This document shows positions 1-11,651 of a stretch of 64,000 bases of DNA, one piece after another (position 1 is the first letter of the stretch; each line of letters begins with the position of its first letter). The notes under the pieces were generated by a model. That model ran no database searches, had not been told where the DNA came from, and worked only from the letters and a program-made list of their open reading frames with translations. A program made the position numbers and the translations under genes. Where the stretch lies: contig CM073595.1 of assembly GCA_037074705.1 (NCBI GenBank), positions 74,262,139 through 74,326,138 on the forward strand. The letters run 5' to 3'. Source of the DNA: Zhengitettix transpicula (Eukaryota > Arthropoda > Insecta > Orthoptera > Tetrigidae).

Positions 1-698
1 ATCCAGAGTAAAGTTTGGATCTAGGAGTTGATAACAAACTGACTGACCATTAATTAGAACGAGAAATACCATATTTTCTGGAGAGAGAGTGACTTAATGC
101 AGAGGACCACACGAGTTGTACGGAGTAATCGTTCCAGTTGATAGATACCAAAGTTTTGGACAGTGTTTTTGAAACAAATTTAAATTCTGTGAAATTATGG
201 CCTGTTATATGTGAAAAGTGTAAAGTGCATCAGAGCCCAAAACGAATGCCTGGTACCAGTAAAGAGACTGTAAGTAGGGAGAAATTTTATAAAAGTTTTG
301 TAAACGTTAAATCAAGATCAAATCGTCAGATTTCGGTTTCACGTTCATTTTATTGTTTAATTCTAATGCTGTAAATTTTGATTGTTAATTTGAATGTAAA
401 AAAGGTTTGTTCTTTATTTAAAAGGCCCCAATAAACGACCCTGAGATGAGAGTAGATAAAATCTGTAAAATAGAAGAAATAAATCACATCAAGAAATTTT
501 GTTATTTTACTTTGAATAAATTAATTGATTTGTGAAGTCTAAAATTTGGTAAATTATTCAGCATCTTTTCATTTTTTTAAATTTTAATAAAATAAATTCA
601 TCCATTAATCAATTGCTTAAATTAATAATTGTCTGTTTATTCGTTACATTTTGGTGCCTCAACGTGGGCCAAATTCTTTTAATTATTTGTCATTCATT

Positions 699-701
<3 letters not shown>
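1..701 (+). mobile_element. Partial solo LTR, family B (LTR-1)
   Basis: This is the right part of a long terminal repeat; its left end lies outside the window. A TATA-box-like TATAAAA lies near 288 and a polyadenylation-like AATAAA near 430, directly before the shared block GACCCTGAGA. The copy ends in ATTACA at 696-701, followed at once by a (TA)n tract. About 40 bp inside the end is TTGGTGCCTCAACGTGGGCC (near 655), which resembles the complement of an insect tRNA-Lys 3' end, the usual primer site of many Gypsy-type elements. It aligns along much of its length with the copy at about 45,231-46,373. No gag or pol coding sequence is attached. Confidence 0.7.

Positions 702-739
<38 letters not shown>
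702..739. repeat. (TA)n microsatellite at LTR-1 end
   Basis: An uninterrupted TA dinucleotide run starts immediately after the ATTACA terminus of LTR-1. The same arrangement is seen at most other LTRs of this window, so it is probably the integration target. Confidence 0.9.
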
Positions 740-741
<2 letters not shown>

Positions 742-1113
742 ATATAATAAAATATATATCATTTTCCAACCGGCTGAACCGGCCATGTTTCTGAATGCAT
801 CTGACTACAAATTGACGGACCTTCTTCGTACTTCTACAAGCTGAATCCCACTGAAGCATTACTGTTTCCGGTGGTTTTTAGCCTTGGCTTAACGTTCCCC
901 AGTTCTTACGACGACTGACGACACTACTGAATGGAAATCGGCTCACTGACCACGTGCCTCCCCGATAAATATAGATTGCGTCAAGTAAGTTGACTGCTGT
1001 TGTTTGGACCTCTAAGACCCACCAAAGTGGATCGAAACTCTTCGTCAGCTCGTGCAACGCAGAAAAACAACTTCTGCGGAAATGAATACCGAAAATAGAA
1101 TAGTCTCGTGGCA
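740..1113. other. Unassigned spacer
   Basis: No recognisable gene or repeat. Base composition is more balanced than in the neighbouring AT-rich DNA. Confidence 0.5.
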
Positions 1114-1141
1114 TACAAGGGTGATCTGAAAAGTTTCAGAC
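1114..1141 (-). mobile_element. Mariner terminal repeat remnant
   Basis: The plus strand reads TACAAGGGTGATCTGAAAAG and continues into TTTCAGACG. This is the typical 3' terminal region of arthropod mariner elements. It lies about 40 bp beyond the stop codon of the adjacent minus-strand transposase remnant, as expected for that family. Confidence 0.75.
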
Positions 1142-1180
1142 GTAACAAAGATACCAGACGTTCTTTCTTCAAATTTGTTT

Positions 1181-1700
1181 TTATTTTTCTACATAGTCTC
1201 TTTGTGCGTCTCCACACTTCTCCCAGCGATGCTCCCGACTCTTTAACACGTCCAAATAACACTACGGCGTCTTCTTCTGCAAAATAATTACGAAAAAGCA
1301 CAACTTTTAAGTTAGGGGACAAAACAAGTCGCTTGGGGCTAGAGCTGGTGAGTTTTCGCCATGGCAACCGCTGACGTGTGAGACGGCGCATTGTCTTGGT
1401 GAATCTATTTTTTTCTCTCTGCAAATGTGGCTGTTTTTCTGCAATTTCTGCCCTGAGCTTGTCAATTAATGATGCTCCTCTAATGGATTTTTCTTTTTGA
1501 AGATAATCGATTGAGATAACTCCATGGCTATCCCCCCAAACAAAACAGTCGCCATCACTTTCCCAGCCAAAAAACAAAAACAGTTTTTTTGCTTTTCTTG
1601 GAGCCTATTACCACTACGGTCGACCTTTTTGACTATATGTTTGTTTCTTGGGGTACAAAGTGTAGCGAAAACTGATTTATTGTTCGTAACCTACGTTGGG
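1181..1700 (-). pseudogene. Mariner transposase remnant (C-terminal half)
   Basis: This is the decayed C-terminal half of a mariner (Tc1/mariner superfamily) transposase, the DDD nuclease that cuts and pastes the element at TA sites. On the minus strand, in shifting frames, one reads SKKSKKT, then GDSHGVISIDYLQKEKSI (family pattern: D-x-H/R-G followed by I-D-Y-L), then LRAEIAEKQPHLQREK. The reading finishes with EHRWEKC, QRDYVEK and a TAA stop at 1181-1183, which matches the usual mariner C-terminus (RW.KC...GDYVE). At least three frameshifts are needed to join these blocks. The HQDNA region is unrecognisable, so the protein cannot be active. The N-terminal DNA-binding half is not visible. 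Confidence 0.85.
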
Positions 1701-2479
1701 AAGATCTTAAAATGTTGTTGAAAATCATGCTAATAAAATTTGTCGATTACTTTGTTAAACATTTTGTTAATTACAGCAATTATACTTATAACTTTCTTCC
1801 CCTCCATTTGGATCCTACATTCCAGTTTGTTCAATATCGCAAGGCTTAAGAAGAACTCACTCATGAAGCATGTGTTGTAGTAATTGGCTTAATTGCTCTG
1901 CAGCTGAATAAAAAGAAGAAAGAACGTATATGGGTTGGACCATATCTTAAGGAAACAAGTAAACTTAGTGTCGAGTCAATGTTGAAAGTCCTGGCAAAAG
2001 ATGAATGTTGACTGAAAAGATGTGATCTGTAATTGGATAGGTACAAGACTTTCACGAGAATTTGTCCGTTGAGGTAATTGAATTTGTCCAACGACGATTT
2101 TCATTTTTTCCTCAATTTAGAACTCTTGCAATTAATTATACCAGTCGTAGTTCCTTTCAATTATCAAATTTATTTTTCTTAGTTGTATAAGAATCTAATT
2201 CCCAATCCCAGACACATCTCTTCAAATACGAATTATTCAATAAACTTTTTTCTCTCTGCACCACTGAATTTTAAACACCACCACAGGTCTAAAAAATTTC
2301 AAAAAACAACGAACATGTGAAGAGCAATATTTCTAACAATGTCACCAACTTTACTGGATCAATTTACTTATGAACGTTTGTTTTTATTAGCCTTAGATCT
2401 AAGCCGACTGGTTTTAACATTTTTAGTAACAAAATAATAAACGCTCACGTAGTAAAAATGACATTTATTTATTGTATAT
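1701..2479. other. Unassigned AT-rich spacer
   Basis: It may hold the lost N-terminal half of the mariner at 1.1-1.7 kb, but I see no motif that proves this. Confidence 0.4.
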
Positions 2480-3870
2480 TGTTACTAATAAAATTGTTTA
2501 AAAAGTAAACATGTATGTTAAAAATGGAAGCAATTTTGCTGGTAAGTAATTTTTCGAGCTTATTTCAAACGTTTTAAATTTTTATAACAACATATTTTAT
2601 TAGCAATTTTAAAATTGGTGAAAGCTTTTTAAAAATTGTAGCAACTTTGCAATTAAAAAATGTTCCTAACAAAATTCAATCGTTTATAATTTTTTGTATA
2701 TCTTATTTAATTATCAACTTTATAATTGTTGTAAATTTTTTAAATGATAGCAAATGTTTCTAAAAAATTTCAACCGGTTCTAAATTTTTCTTGATAATAT
2801 ATTTTATTATGCAATTTTTGTCGATTAAAATTGATAGCAACTTTGCTATTAAGAAATGATAGCGTCACCATTTCTAATAAGATATTTTATTATCAATTTA
2901 CAGATTAATGTAAATTTTCGTAAAATGGAAACGACTTTTATTTTAACTGATATTTATAAAAGGTTTCAAGCGTTTAGAATTGTTTCTTAAAAATGTGATT
3001 ATAGAGAATTAAGAACTGTTGTTAACCAATGTTTCTAACAAATTTGAAGACTTTCTAATATTCTTACAACATATTTTATTAGAAAATTATATTGATATAA
3101 ACTTTTAAAAAATAGTATCAATGTTGCTATAAAAAATGTTTCTAACAAACTGCAATCGTTTCTAATTTTTCTAATATCATTTTTAATTAGAAACTTTAAG
3201 TTTAATGAAAACTTTTAAAGAATGTTAGCATCTTCCATTCATGAAATAATTTACAGGCGTTTCACAAGTTTTAGATCTTTAAAAATTGTAGCAACTTTCC
3301 TTCTAAAAAAACTTTCAAGCGTTTCTCATTTTTTAAAATAACATATTTTATGCGTAATTTTTAGTTAAATGTAAACGTTAAAAAATGGTAGTAACTTTGC
3401 CGTTACCAAATGTTTCTAACAAAGTTCAAGGCGTTAGTAATTTTTATTAATAACGTGTTTTCAGGCATTTTAGTACTGTTAAAAAATTGTATCAACTTTG
3501 CTAATAACAAATTTCAGTGTTACAATTTTTAATAACATATATATTGTTAGGCAATTTAGACTTAAAAAAATGGTATCAACCTCGCTTTTAACATATTCAC
3601 TAACTAATTTCAGCGTTACAATTTTTAAGTAACATATTTTATATATAATTGTAATTTTGATGTAAACTTTTAAAAAACAGTAGCAACTTTACCTTTATCA
3701 AATGTTTCTAAAAAAATTAAAGGCGTTACTTTTTCTTAATAACGTGTTTTTCAGGCATTTTAGGATTGTTAAAATATAGTATCAACTTTTCTATCAACAA
3801 ATGGTTCTAACAAATTTCAGCGTTACAATTTTGAATAACATTTTATTCTAAATTTTAAGATTAATAAAGA
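2480..3870. repeat. Diverged AT-rich satellite, about 110-bp period
   Basis: The same string of motifs recurs roughly a dozen times in the same order: GTAGCAACTTTGC, then AATGTTTCTAACAAA, then CAAGCGTTTCTAATTTTT, then ATAACATATTTTATTAG, then TGTAAACTTTTAAAAAATG. Spacing between successive GCAACTTTG blocks is roughly 90-120 bp. Units are diverged and carry indels, so this is an old tandem array with no sign of recent homogenisation. Confidence 0.75.
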
Positions 3871-6098
3871 CTATGTTTTTCTTTCCGTGTTAAAACCTGA
3901 AGAAAGAATTTTAAGGGGACTTACATGCTGTTCCTTTTATTGAATTGTTCCTGTTGGAGCAATTGTATTTCCTTCAATTTAATTATGTATACAATATCTG
4001 GTCATCTCTGTCGTTAAAGTAGCCACGAACAAGTTCGATATTGATATAACAGAGACACAATATATTTCTTTCAACAATAACGCTGCCTGTTCGTTTTAGT
4101 GATGTAACTTCCCGGACCCTTATTTGGAAATATTATTACGGTGATTTGTAACAATTTTCATCGTCTCACAGCGTCATTTAAGGACTGAGTAATGTTATCG
4201 TAGCTTCCTTAGGGTGCGACGTGTTGCACGTGATGCCAGTGTGAATGTAAGGGAAGGACCTGGCTGTTTGTTGTGCAGTGAGAAGTAATTCGCTACCTTT
4301 GCGAGGTTACAGCCTTGAGCCGCGTGGGCAATGACCCACAGGACCAGGCCTTGAGTGCGTGCCCATTTCTCAGGGCGAATCACACACGCACACTATTCCA
4401 ACACAATTTTTGATGCCAAGTTCAAAAACACTCGTCTGGCTGCTACGTGAAACATGGGATTTTTCATGTGGAGCTGGAGACAAAGAAAGGATTAGAGAGG
4501 AAGTGATAAGTCAGACGTCCGTGCCGTAGTTCATCGGAGAGGAAAGAAGTGAACTGCGCACGAATTCACAGCGAGGGAGCCCCGAAACTCTCACATCCAG
4601 ACATTCTGCGCCCGCAATATTCAGCACGTAATTCCTCGGCCTGGGAGGTTCGAGAAATTCTTACAAGATCTCCGATACGGCAATGTTGCTACCGATCCAA
4701 TTTTTCTTTATGAGAAGTACTATCGTTCAATAATCCCATAGCTCAGTGATTTCACTGTTGTATGAAAAAAAAAGTCTCAAAAAAACATCGGCAAGATGGA
4801 TGCCACGTTTGTTGACAGTGGAAAATAAACCGAACCACGTGGTCGCTTCAGCGGCTTCTTTGGTGACTTTCCACCGCAACATTTCTGGGTCGTTATATAT
4901 CGTTTGACGATACGTGGGGTCACCCCTTCACTTCAGACACAGGACAACAGTCGAAACAGTGGATTTCTGTAGGCGAGCTGGCTTCGGCCACGGTGAAAAT
5001 GGCCGGGTAGGTGATTATTATTTAGTAAAAGGACTAACGATAAATTGAGACTATTATAACCGTTATTGGACCACTTCAATCCAGAAAATCCGTCCACGAA
5101 GACAATGCGAAAATTGTGGAATTTATTTTCAAATTGTTACCACATCTACTGTATTCGCCATATTTGGCTCTCGAATACATTTTCTATTTCCTAACCTGAA
5201 AAAATGGCTGGATGGAAAAAATTCAAATTTCACGAGGCTACAAAAAAAAACGCTCGGTGGAGTGTATCGAGCTGAGAAATACTGAGAAGTAAAAGTCGGT
5301 AAAACATCGTTTTCAATTGTTTTGAAAGTATTTACTACCCTAGCGTAGTAGTATTTTTCAACGTACCATAGCAAGACGCCGTAAATGTGTACTAAAAGTC
5401 GGGTTAGCGTAGTAAATCACGATTGTGAAGCAGAGTGCCGATATGGCCGTATCTCTGGGACTGGTCTGAACAAAGTAGGTCATTGTCTGCCTACGTCACT
5501 AAGCTTTGCATTGGTGCATTCTCCTCGTCTGCAGGCGAACCGAGCTCTTCCAACTTATGCTCTCGTGCCCTCTGAAGATCAATTACAACGATATTCTAGT
5601 CTGCCAAATAAGGATAGGAAGATGACCACTGCGGCAGAAATTAAGATTAAAAAGGAGGCTGTGGAAAAGTGACAGTCTAGCGGAACTGAAGCGGGGGAAA
5701 TAGAAGAGGTTGAAGAAAATAATTGAGAACTCAGAAAACAATAAAAATTACTAAAATACGTCGCTTAGGGTGTATTAAATCGAAAAAAATGATAGGCTCG
5801 TTCTAGTTACAAGACGTTGCTTAACCTCACCAATCAATATTTAGAAAAATTAAGCCCATAAGAGTCAGTCAGTTATTTCCCTCAAAATTATAATAAACCA
5901 TTACAGCTGTAGAAAACGCTTCCGATGGCCATAAAAATGTTGTATGAGGTAACATGAATAAATAAATGAGTAACTTTACACATTTAAAAAATAAAAATGA
6001 ACAATTACAATAATTTAAATTTTTAAAATACATATTAAAAACAACAGCGGATTGGTCAGAATTTTTTTTTAATTACTCTATGTAAGACAATGTATATC
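3871..6098. other. Unassigned region
   Basis: No recognised gene. A 95-codon open frame at 5,385-5,672 (+) matches no family I know and is probably chance. The stretch 4,200-5,000 is less AT-rich than its surroundings. Confidence 0.4.
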
Positions 6099-6136
6099 AG
6101 ACACAACGTTTCGTCCCTGATTGGGACGTATAGTTA
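6099..6136 (-). ncRNA. Hammerhead-like motif remnant (site 1)
   Basis: On the minus strand a perfect stem GTCCC-AATCA-GGGAC is followed directly by GAAACGTTGTGT. This fits stem II, GAAA core and start of stem I' of a minimal hammerhead ribozyme. The 5' core that should read CUGANGA is degraded, so it cannot be active. Other sites in the window share this layout. Confidence 0.35.
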
Positions 6137-7377
6137 CATTCAATTATAATTTCGTCGGCAACGCGTGGAAATTTGTCAACATAACTTTTGTTACATTTAA
6201 CTATAAAATAATATAAATTCATATATTTTGTTGTAAATTGAATAATGAAAAAGTTTTCTTACTTAAACGCTGATTTTTTTAATATTTAATTTAAAAATAA
6301 AGCAATAATATTCTACAGCCATTTAATAAAAAGCGTTAAACAAAAATAGATTTGTATTTTTTTATTCCATTAACCATTGAAAGAGGATACGTCAATAAAA
6401 TATATACAAAATTAGACGTAGTAAAGATTAAAACCAGATTTAAGGCTAATTAATTCTAATGAAAACATTATTTTCACCAATTGTTTGAGAATTTAAATTA
6501 TTTGCTTTCACCGATAGCAGAAATGCAACCACGCAATGCAAAAGGCTGAAAATTTGACAGCATAGTTTTGAAAGGTGGTACTTCTCAGGAAAAAAAACAT
6601 CCTCTCTTATCGGCACTACCAGCGCCATCTCTTAGTTGTTATATTTACTGACGGACCCTCGTAAGATGCTTTATCACTCCTTTCTTCAGAATAAATTATG
6701 TACATGTATGAGAGCAGACTTCGAGTAGCAAAATAAGGTTGAAATTATTAAACTGAATGCATCTTCCGGAAGAAGGGCCAGTAGCTGACTGCGGCACAAC
6801 TCTTAAGCTATATTTAGTATATAGTAGAGTTGCATGTACATAACCTGTCATCAGCAACACGGCAAGAAAACGTTGCTCGTGTTCACGAACGTGGCGTGTT
6901 AATATCAGAAAAACTGGATTTGTATAACAACGGTACGACCGGGAGGATGTTAGTTTGTTACCCAGTGCCTGCAAATGCAAAGTAAAATAGATTCTTGAAA
7001 AATTGCACGAAAACTCACACGCTTCTATCAAAAATCACCTTTTCCCATTCCAATTCTCTCGCGACAATCCTTGTCCTCTTCTGTCGCCTTATTTTCAGAT
7101 TCTCCATATTATCAATATTACATAATAAAGTATTATCCAATACAATCGTTAAAATCCGAATTTTCAAAGACGGATTCCGAAAATCAATCGCAAAAAGCCT
7201 TCGTTATTTGTATTGCAGATGTTTTTTCGGGTGTTCCGATGCCCATGATCGATGAAGAAAATAGAAAAAAAATTGATAGTTGTGAGAGAGTAATAGAATG
7301 TGGAAGAAACGAGGAAACAAAGTTGATTTGTCAGTAGGAGTAATGGAACTGATCAACGGTTTGAACATTAACGTTTT
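6137..7377. other. Unassigned AT-rich region
   Basis: No recognised coding or RNA gene. Overlapping open frames at about 7.0-7.3 kb (+) have no motif I recognise. Confidence 0.4.
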
Positions 7378-8512
7378 ATTATTTAGATTATTTGGCTATT
7401 CCAGTGTCTTGGAGTAAACAGGTGACCAAGTGAAAGTGAAAAAAGGCAAGGAAAAGTAAAAAAAAGCAGAGAAACGAAGAAACTACGAGACAGATCGTGT
7501 AGAAGATCAGAAAAAAAATGTAGAGATATACTCCAAACGAAGAAAAGCAAAGAAACAAGAAAAGCTGAAAGGAGGCAGGTCGAAGAAACTACGAGAAAGA
7601 TCATGTAGAAGATCAGAAAAAATGTAGAGATATACTCCAAACGAAGAAAAGCAAAGAAACAAGAAAAGCAGAAAGGAGGCAGGTCAAAGAAACTACGAGA
7701 AAGGTCGTGTAGAAGATCAGAAAAAATGTAGAGATATACTCCAAACGAAGAAAAGCAAAGAAACAAGAAAAGCAGAAAGGAGGCAGGTCAAAGAAACTAC
7801 GAGAAAGATCGTGTAGAAGATCAGAAAAAAGATGTAAAGATATACTCCAAACGAAGAAAAGCAAAGAAACAAGAAAACCTGAAAGGAGGGAGGTCAAAGA
7901 AACTACGAGAAAGGTCGTGTAGAAGATCAGAAAGAAGATGTAGAGATATACTCCAAACGAAGAAAAGCAAAGAAACAAGAAAAGCAGAAAGGAGGCAGGT
8001 CAAAGAAACTACGAGAAAGGTCGTGTAGAAGATCAGAAAGAAGATGTAGAGATATACTCCAAACAAAAAAAGCAAAGAAACAAGAAAAGCATAAAGGAGG
8101 CAGGTCAAAGAAACTACGAGAAAGATCGTGTAGAAGATCAGAAAAAAGATGTAAAGATATACTCCAAACGAAGAAAAGCAAAGAAACATGAAAACCTGAA
8201 AGGAGGCAGGTCAAAGAAACTACGAGAAAGATCGTGTAGAAGATCAGAAAAAAGATGTAGAGATATACTCCAAACGAATAAAACAAAGAGTATATTTTTA
8301 CATCTTTTTTCTGATCTCGAAACGAAGAAAACAAAGTGTATATTTCTACATATTTTTTCTGGTATTCTAGACGATCTTTCATGTCATCTCATTTACCTGC
8401 CTCTGTCTTTCTGTTTTTCTTGTTTCTCTGCTTTCCTTTTTTTACTCTTCTGTGCCTTTCTTTCACTTTTTCTGGCTCACTTATGTAATACCCGAATAAA
8501 CTAAATAATAAT
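7378..8512. mobile_element. Foldback-type element, copy 1 (array-bearing)
   Basis: The left end reads ATTATTTAGATTATTTGG, then CTATTCCAGTGTCTTGGAGT. The right end, reverse complemented, reads ATTATTATTTAGTTTATTCG, then GGTATTAC. Behind both ends lie purine-rich arms with matching AAAGGCA..GAAAAGTAAAAA blocks. The same ends and arms form a simple palindrome at 32,549-32,938. The left arm here has grown into about eight tandem 105-bp units. Long inverted arms with internal tandem repeats are the hallmark of foldback elements. No transposase is encoded. Confidence 0.7.
7440..8300. repeat. Tandem array, 104-106-bp unit, about 8 copies
   Basis: The block CTCCAAACGAAG recurs with starts near 7531, 7635, 7739, 7845, 7951, 8057, 8162 and 8268, giving spacings of 104-106 bp. 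Units are very similar, differing by a few substitutions and 1-2 bp indels. The purine/pyrimidine strand bias leaves long open frames on the minus strand that are artefacts of the repeat. Confidence 0.95.
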
Positions 8513-8974
8513 GATACCTCACTATTTTCAACAAATTTCAAATCCAGAGAAGAACGATGGAGAATGTTGATGTTGCCTTCATTCTACACTGACGTATGAA
8601 AGTCCATTGAACTCTCTCACTCTTTCTATAAATGCGTTTTGCTGTCCATTAAGACAAACTGTAAAAGGTGTAGTCTTCTGTTACTCAATATTAACGTATT
8701 TTCATTCCTGATGTTACTTGATTTATTTTCTACAACGTCGTTTCACTTGCACTTCAATTTAATTTACTTTATCTAAAACGGGAAATGGACACAAACAATT
8801 CAGTTACTTTCATGATAAGTTCATATTGCATATTGGGAGAACTTCACGAATATTTTCACAGAATCTTTTTCATAGGATCTTGGCTAAGACCAGAAGCATT
8901 TTTGAATGCCGAGACGCTTTGCAGTCTTCACTCTCTTCCCATAACTGGATTCTATTATTGGTAGACAGACTCGT
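8513..8974. other. Right flank of foldback copy 1, then unassigned
   Basis: From 8,513 to about 8,548 the sequence still matches the right flank of the second foldback copy (CAACAAATTTCAAATCCA in both). The true element may therefore extend that far. The rest is unassigned. Confidence 0.45.
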
Positions 8975-9085
8975 AGAATTAATAAAAATAATTGAATCAA
9001 AGTATCAGGTTGGAAAAATCTCTACCGGACCAGAAATCGGACCCGTGACCTCTGCTTATCGGAGGAAGCTCTACCAAAATTTCTA
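8975..9085 (-). mobile_element. tRNA-derived SINE fragment
   Basis: The minus strand contains TTGGTAGAGCTTCCTCCGAT (A-box-like), then CACGGGTCCGATTTCTGGTC (B-box-like), then GGTAGAGATTTTTCCAACCT and an AT-rich tail. It matches the opposed fragment at 9,205-9,290. The tRNA-like part is diverged and would not fold as a working tRNA. Confidence 0.65.
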
Positions 9086-9204
9086 AATCCCTTGATCAAT
9101 TGACACATAAAATCCGTTCTTCATTTGTGGTCCAAAAATTTAGGCATTATAAGAATTTAGATTTAGTAAAAAAATTGTAGATATATTCGCAACGTATCCG
9201 GAGT

Positions 9205-9290
9205 CGACAGGAGTAGGTCACTTGGTAGAGCTTCCGCCAGTTGCATTTCTGGACCGGTCGAAATTTTCCATCCTGATCTTTTAATTCTAT
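9205..9290 (+). mobile_element. tRNA-derived SINE fragment, inverted to its neighbour
   Basis: The plus strand has CACTTGGTAGAGCTTCCGCC followed by ATTTCTGGACCGGTCGAAAT and TTTCCATCCTGAT. These are the blocks found on the minus strand at 8,975-9,085. Part of the tRNA-like middle is deleted. Confidence 0.65.
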
Positions 9291-10234
9291 TTAAATTCGT
9301 GGCCTCTATCGCTTGAGCTTATGAAAGCTATATCTCTGTGCTTAAATTAAAGAAAAAGTTTTAATACTAAATTTAATCACGAAATTAAATTTCGCAGATA
9401 CTAAAATATTTAATTAAATTTAAATTAAGACGTTTCGTTTCTAATTTACACAGCCTCGGAGTTATATTACACATATAAGATATTAAAAAGTATTACAAAG
9501 TATTTGTTCTCCATTATTATAATTAATTCAAATTTTTCTGTTGAATTCTTCAGCTCAGGTAGATTTTTTTTTTCATTACTCTGTGAAACTGTGTCCATTA
9601 TATATTGAAAGCAGAATTTTCACTTTTATATATAACTTTTCGATTAACTGTGATTTGTAGTTGCTTTGCTTCTCAAACATTTTAAAATGAGAGCCAGTGT
9701 TTCTCAAATTATTGGCTAAATAAGACAAAATAAATTTCTGTTACTCTCAGAAATATTACATATAGGAAGTGAAACATGAATTTAGCCACGGTTTCGTTTA
9801 TAGAAATATGTAATTCAAAAAACAATGTTTCAACTAACTATACTTTCGAAAAAATCGTAAGTACCGTAAAAAAATTTATTTATAAAATAGATGTGATTTA
9901 TATTAAATTTAATATTATATTTACATTAACATTTTATATTTATAATGATACCTTTCTGTACTTCAATGTGTAAAACGTCAGCAGCAGCTTCAAACTAGTA
10001 ACGAAACAAATTTTGTTATTTATGTAATTAAATATCATGAATGATTATATATTAAATTGCCATTTAACACGATCTCCTAGTAACATAATTTATTCCGATA
10101 CACTCATTAATCATAAGTACCATTGGAAACACTGCGATTTTCAAGCTAAATAGCTTTAGACAAATACAGGGAAATTAAATACTTAAATCCAATAATTAAA
10201 TGGATTCTTTTCGTATTGGCGAAACGTTGTGATT
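9291..10234. other. Unassigned AT-rich region
   Basis: No gene recognised. A segment near 9,567-9,600 resembles DNA next to the hammerhead-like site at 6.1 kb (T-run followed by CATTACTCTGTG), so it may belong to the same repeat family. Confidence 0.35.
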
Positions 10235-10925
10235 TTTCCTTATAGTTTGATGGTTGTGCTTTGAAAAGAGTTAATGTTATTAAAGAATTAGGAATAATAC
10301 TTCATTCAAAAATGACAACTGAATACCATATTAAGGCATCCATTAAGAATTTTAAGTTTAATTAGAAGAAAATGTAATTGATTCCATTCCGCAAAAACTT
10401 TTAAAATGTTATATGTATCGTTGGTGACGACAATACTAATGTTTTAATCTCTAGTTCGTCAATAAACTTATCAAGAGAATTGAAAATATATAACATAAAT
10501 TTTTTTAGAATAATTTTATATAGAATAAATTTTCCAGACCCACTTAAAACCATAGTTATAAAAATATTGCTACAGCATTGAAAATCCCATCTCTGGTATC
10601 TGAACGTTGTTCAAATTTAAATTTTATTTATAACTTAATTAATAATGATATTGATTGCGTTGATTTACTTGATAAAAATATATGTTTGTGGTACAGTGTT
10701 ATAGAACAAATTATACTTTAAAGAAAACTTCAGATTTGGTTACCCCCCTTGGGATATTTAATTATTTGATTTTAAATTCCCTAATGTTGCTAATTGATAA
10801 AATTTTGATTTACGAATGATAATGTAAAAAAAATATTTGATTATGTATTAAAATCATAATTTTGTTTTAAAATGTATCATTTTGTGTAACTATTTTATTA
10901 ATGTAAAATGGACAATAAAATAAGA
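10235..10925 (+). pseudogene. LINE 3' fragment (RT C-terminus and tail)
   Basis: The translated plus strand, across frameshifts, reads like the region downstream of the reverse transcriptase core in Jockey/CR1-type LINEs. NVIKELGIILHSKM is followed by TTEYHIKASIKNFK, which matches the conserved 'KDLGI..D..LTF..HI' block. Further on are remnants in the pattern of the C-terminal 'R....FL..LLN..IDC..LL' and 'F+.P....R' segments (LIMILIALIYLIKIYV, then FRFGYPPWD). The fragment ends in an A/T-rich tail near 10,920 (GGACAATAAAATAAG). No catalytic core remains, so it is a 5'-truncated dead copy. Clade assignment is tentative. Confidence 0.65.
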
Positions 10926-11047
10926 AATTGTGTTTCTAAGAGACTGTGTTCATTGCCAATTTAATAGGTAAAATATGTCGATACAGTAACCACCACGTGT
11001 AATGTGATTTTAAAAAGTCTGTAAAATTATATGCCGTTTTATTTTTC

Positions 11048-11651
11048 ACTAGCTGGGTGCCCGGCGTTGCTCGTGTACTTATTTATATAAACTCGAAAAA
11101 GTATTTAATTGAATACTTAAATATATTCCTTGAGTATTTCAGGATATAATTGTCAATTGTCACTCAGTCTTCATACATTACGAAATATTACATTGATGAA
11201 ATTGTTAGCTAGACTCACAACTAATATAGCGCGAAAATTAACTTACATTTTACGCAAGGATGGTAAAGTAATTCGTATTCTTCTTTATTACCATTCGATG
11301 GAGTATTGCTGTATAAAATTATACTTTTTATTTAAAGAACATATTTCTGCTTTATTTCATTCCTAATAAAGGAAATATTTCCTTTGTTCGTTGCGTAGTA
11401 ACGTCTCTCTCTCGCGTGACGTCATTGTCTCTTGGCGCGCAGTAATTTAATATTTAATGATCACTGTTTTTAATTATAATTCTTTCCACATGTATGCTAG
11501 GCGTTTCTCACCCTCACAGTACCGTTTCTCGTAATTTGAAGAATATGTGTACCAATTTTTGTTTCATTCTGTCCACACGATAAAATTTGTATAAAGAACA
11601 ACGTAAATACATACATACATACAAATATACATCCTTTTTTATTATATAGAT
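11048..11651 (+). mobile_element. R1 repeat, copy a
   Basis: R1 is an interspersed repeat family in this window. It begins ACTAGCTGGGTGCCCGGCGT and ends with a (CATA)n tract followed by AAATATACATCCTTTTTTAT and TATATAGAT. The 3' end looks like those of many arthropod non-autonomous elements, but I cannot place the class. This copy is almost identical to the one at 37,610-38,204. It holds an open frame at 11,130-11,366 that is also open in two other copies. Confidence 0.75.

Noticed and set aside
7383..8382. Long overlapping minus-strand frames rich in Phe, Leu and Ser, resembling a multi-pass membrane protein
   Set aside because: They are the translation of the 105-bp purine-rich tandem array. 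Frames repeat with the array and have no independent coding signal.
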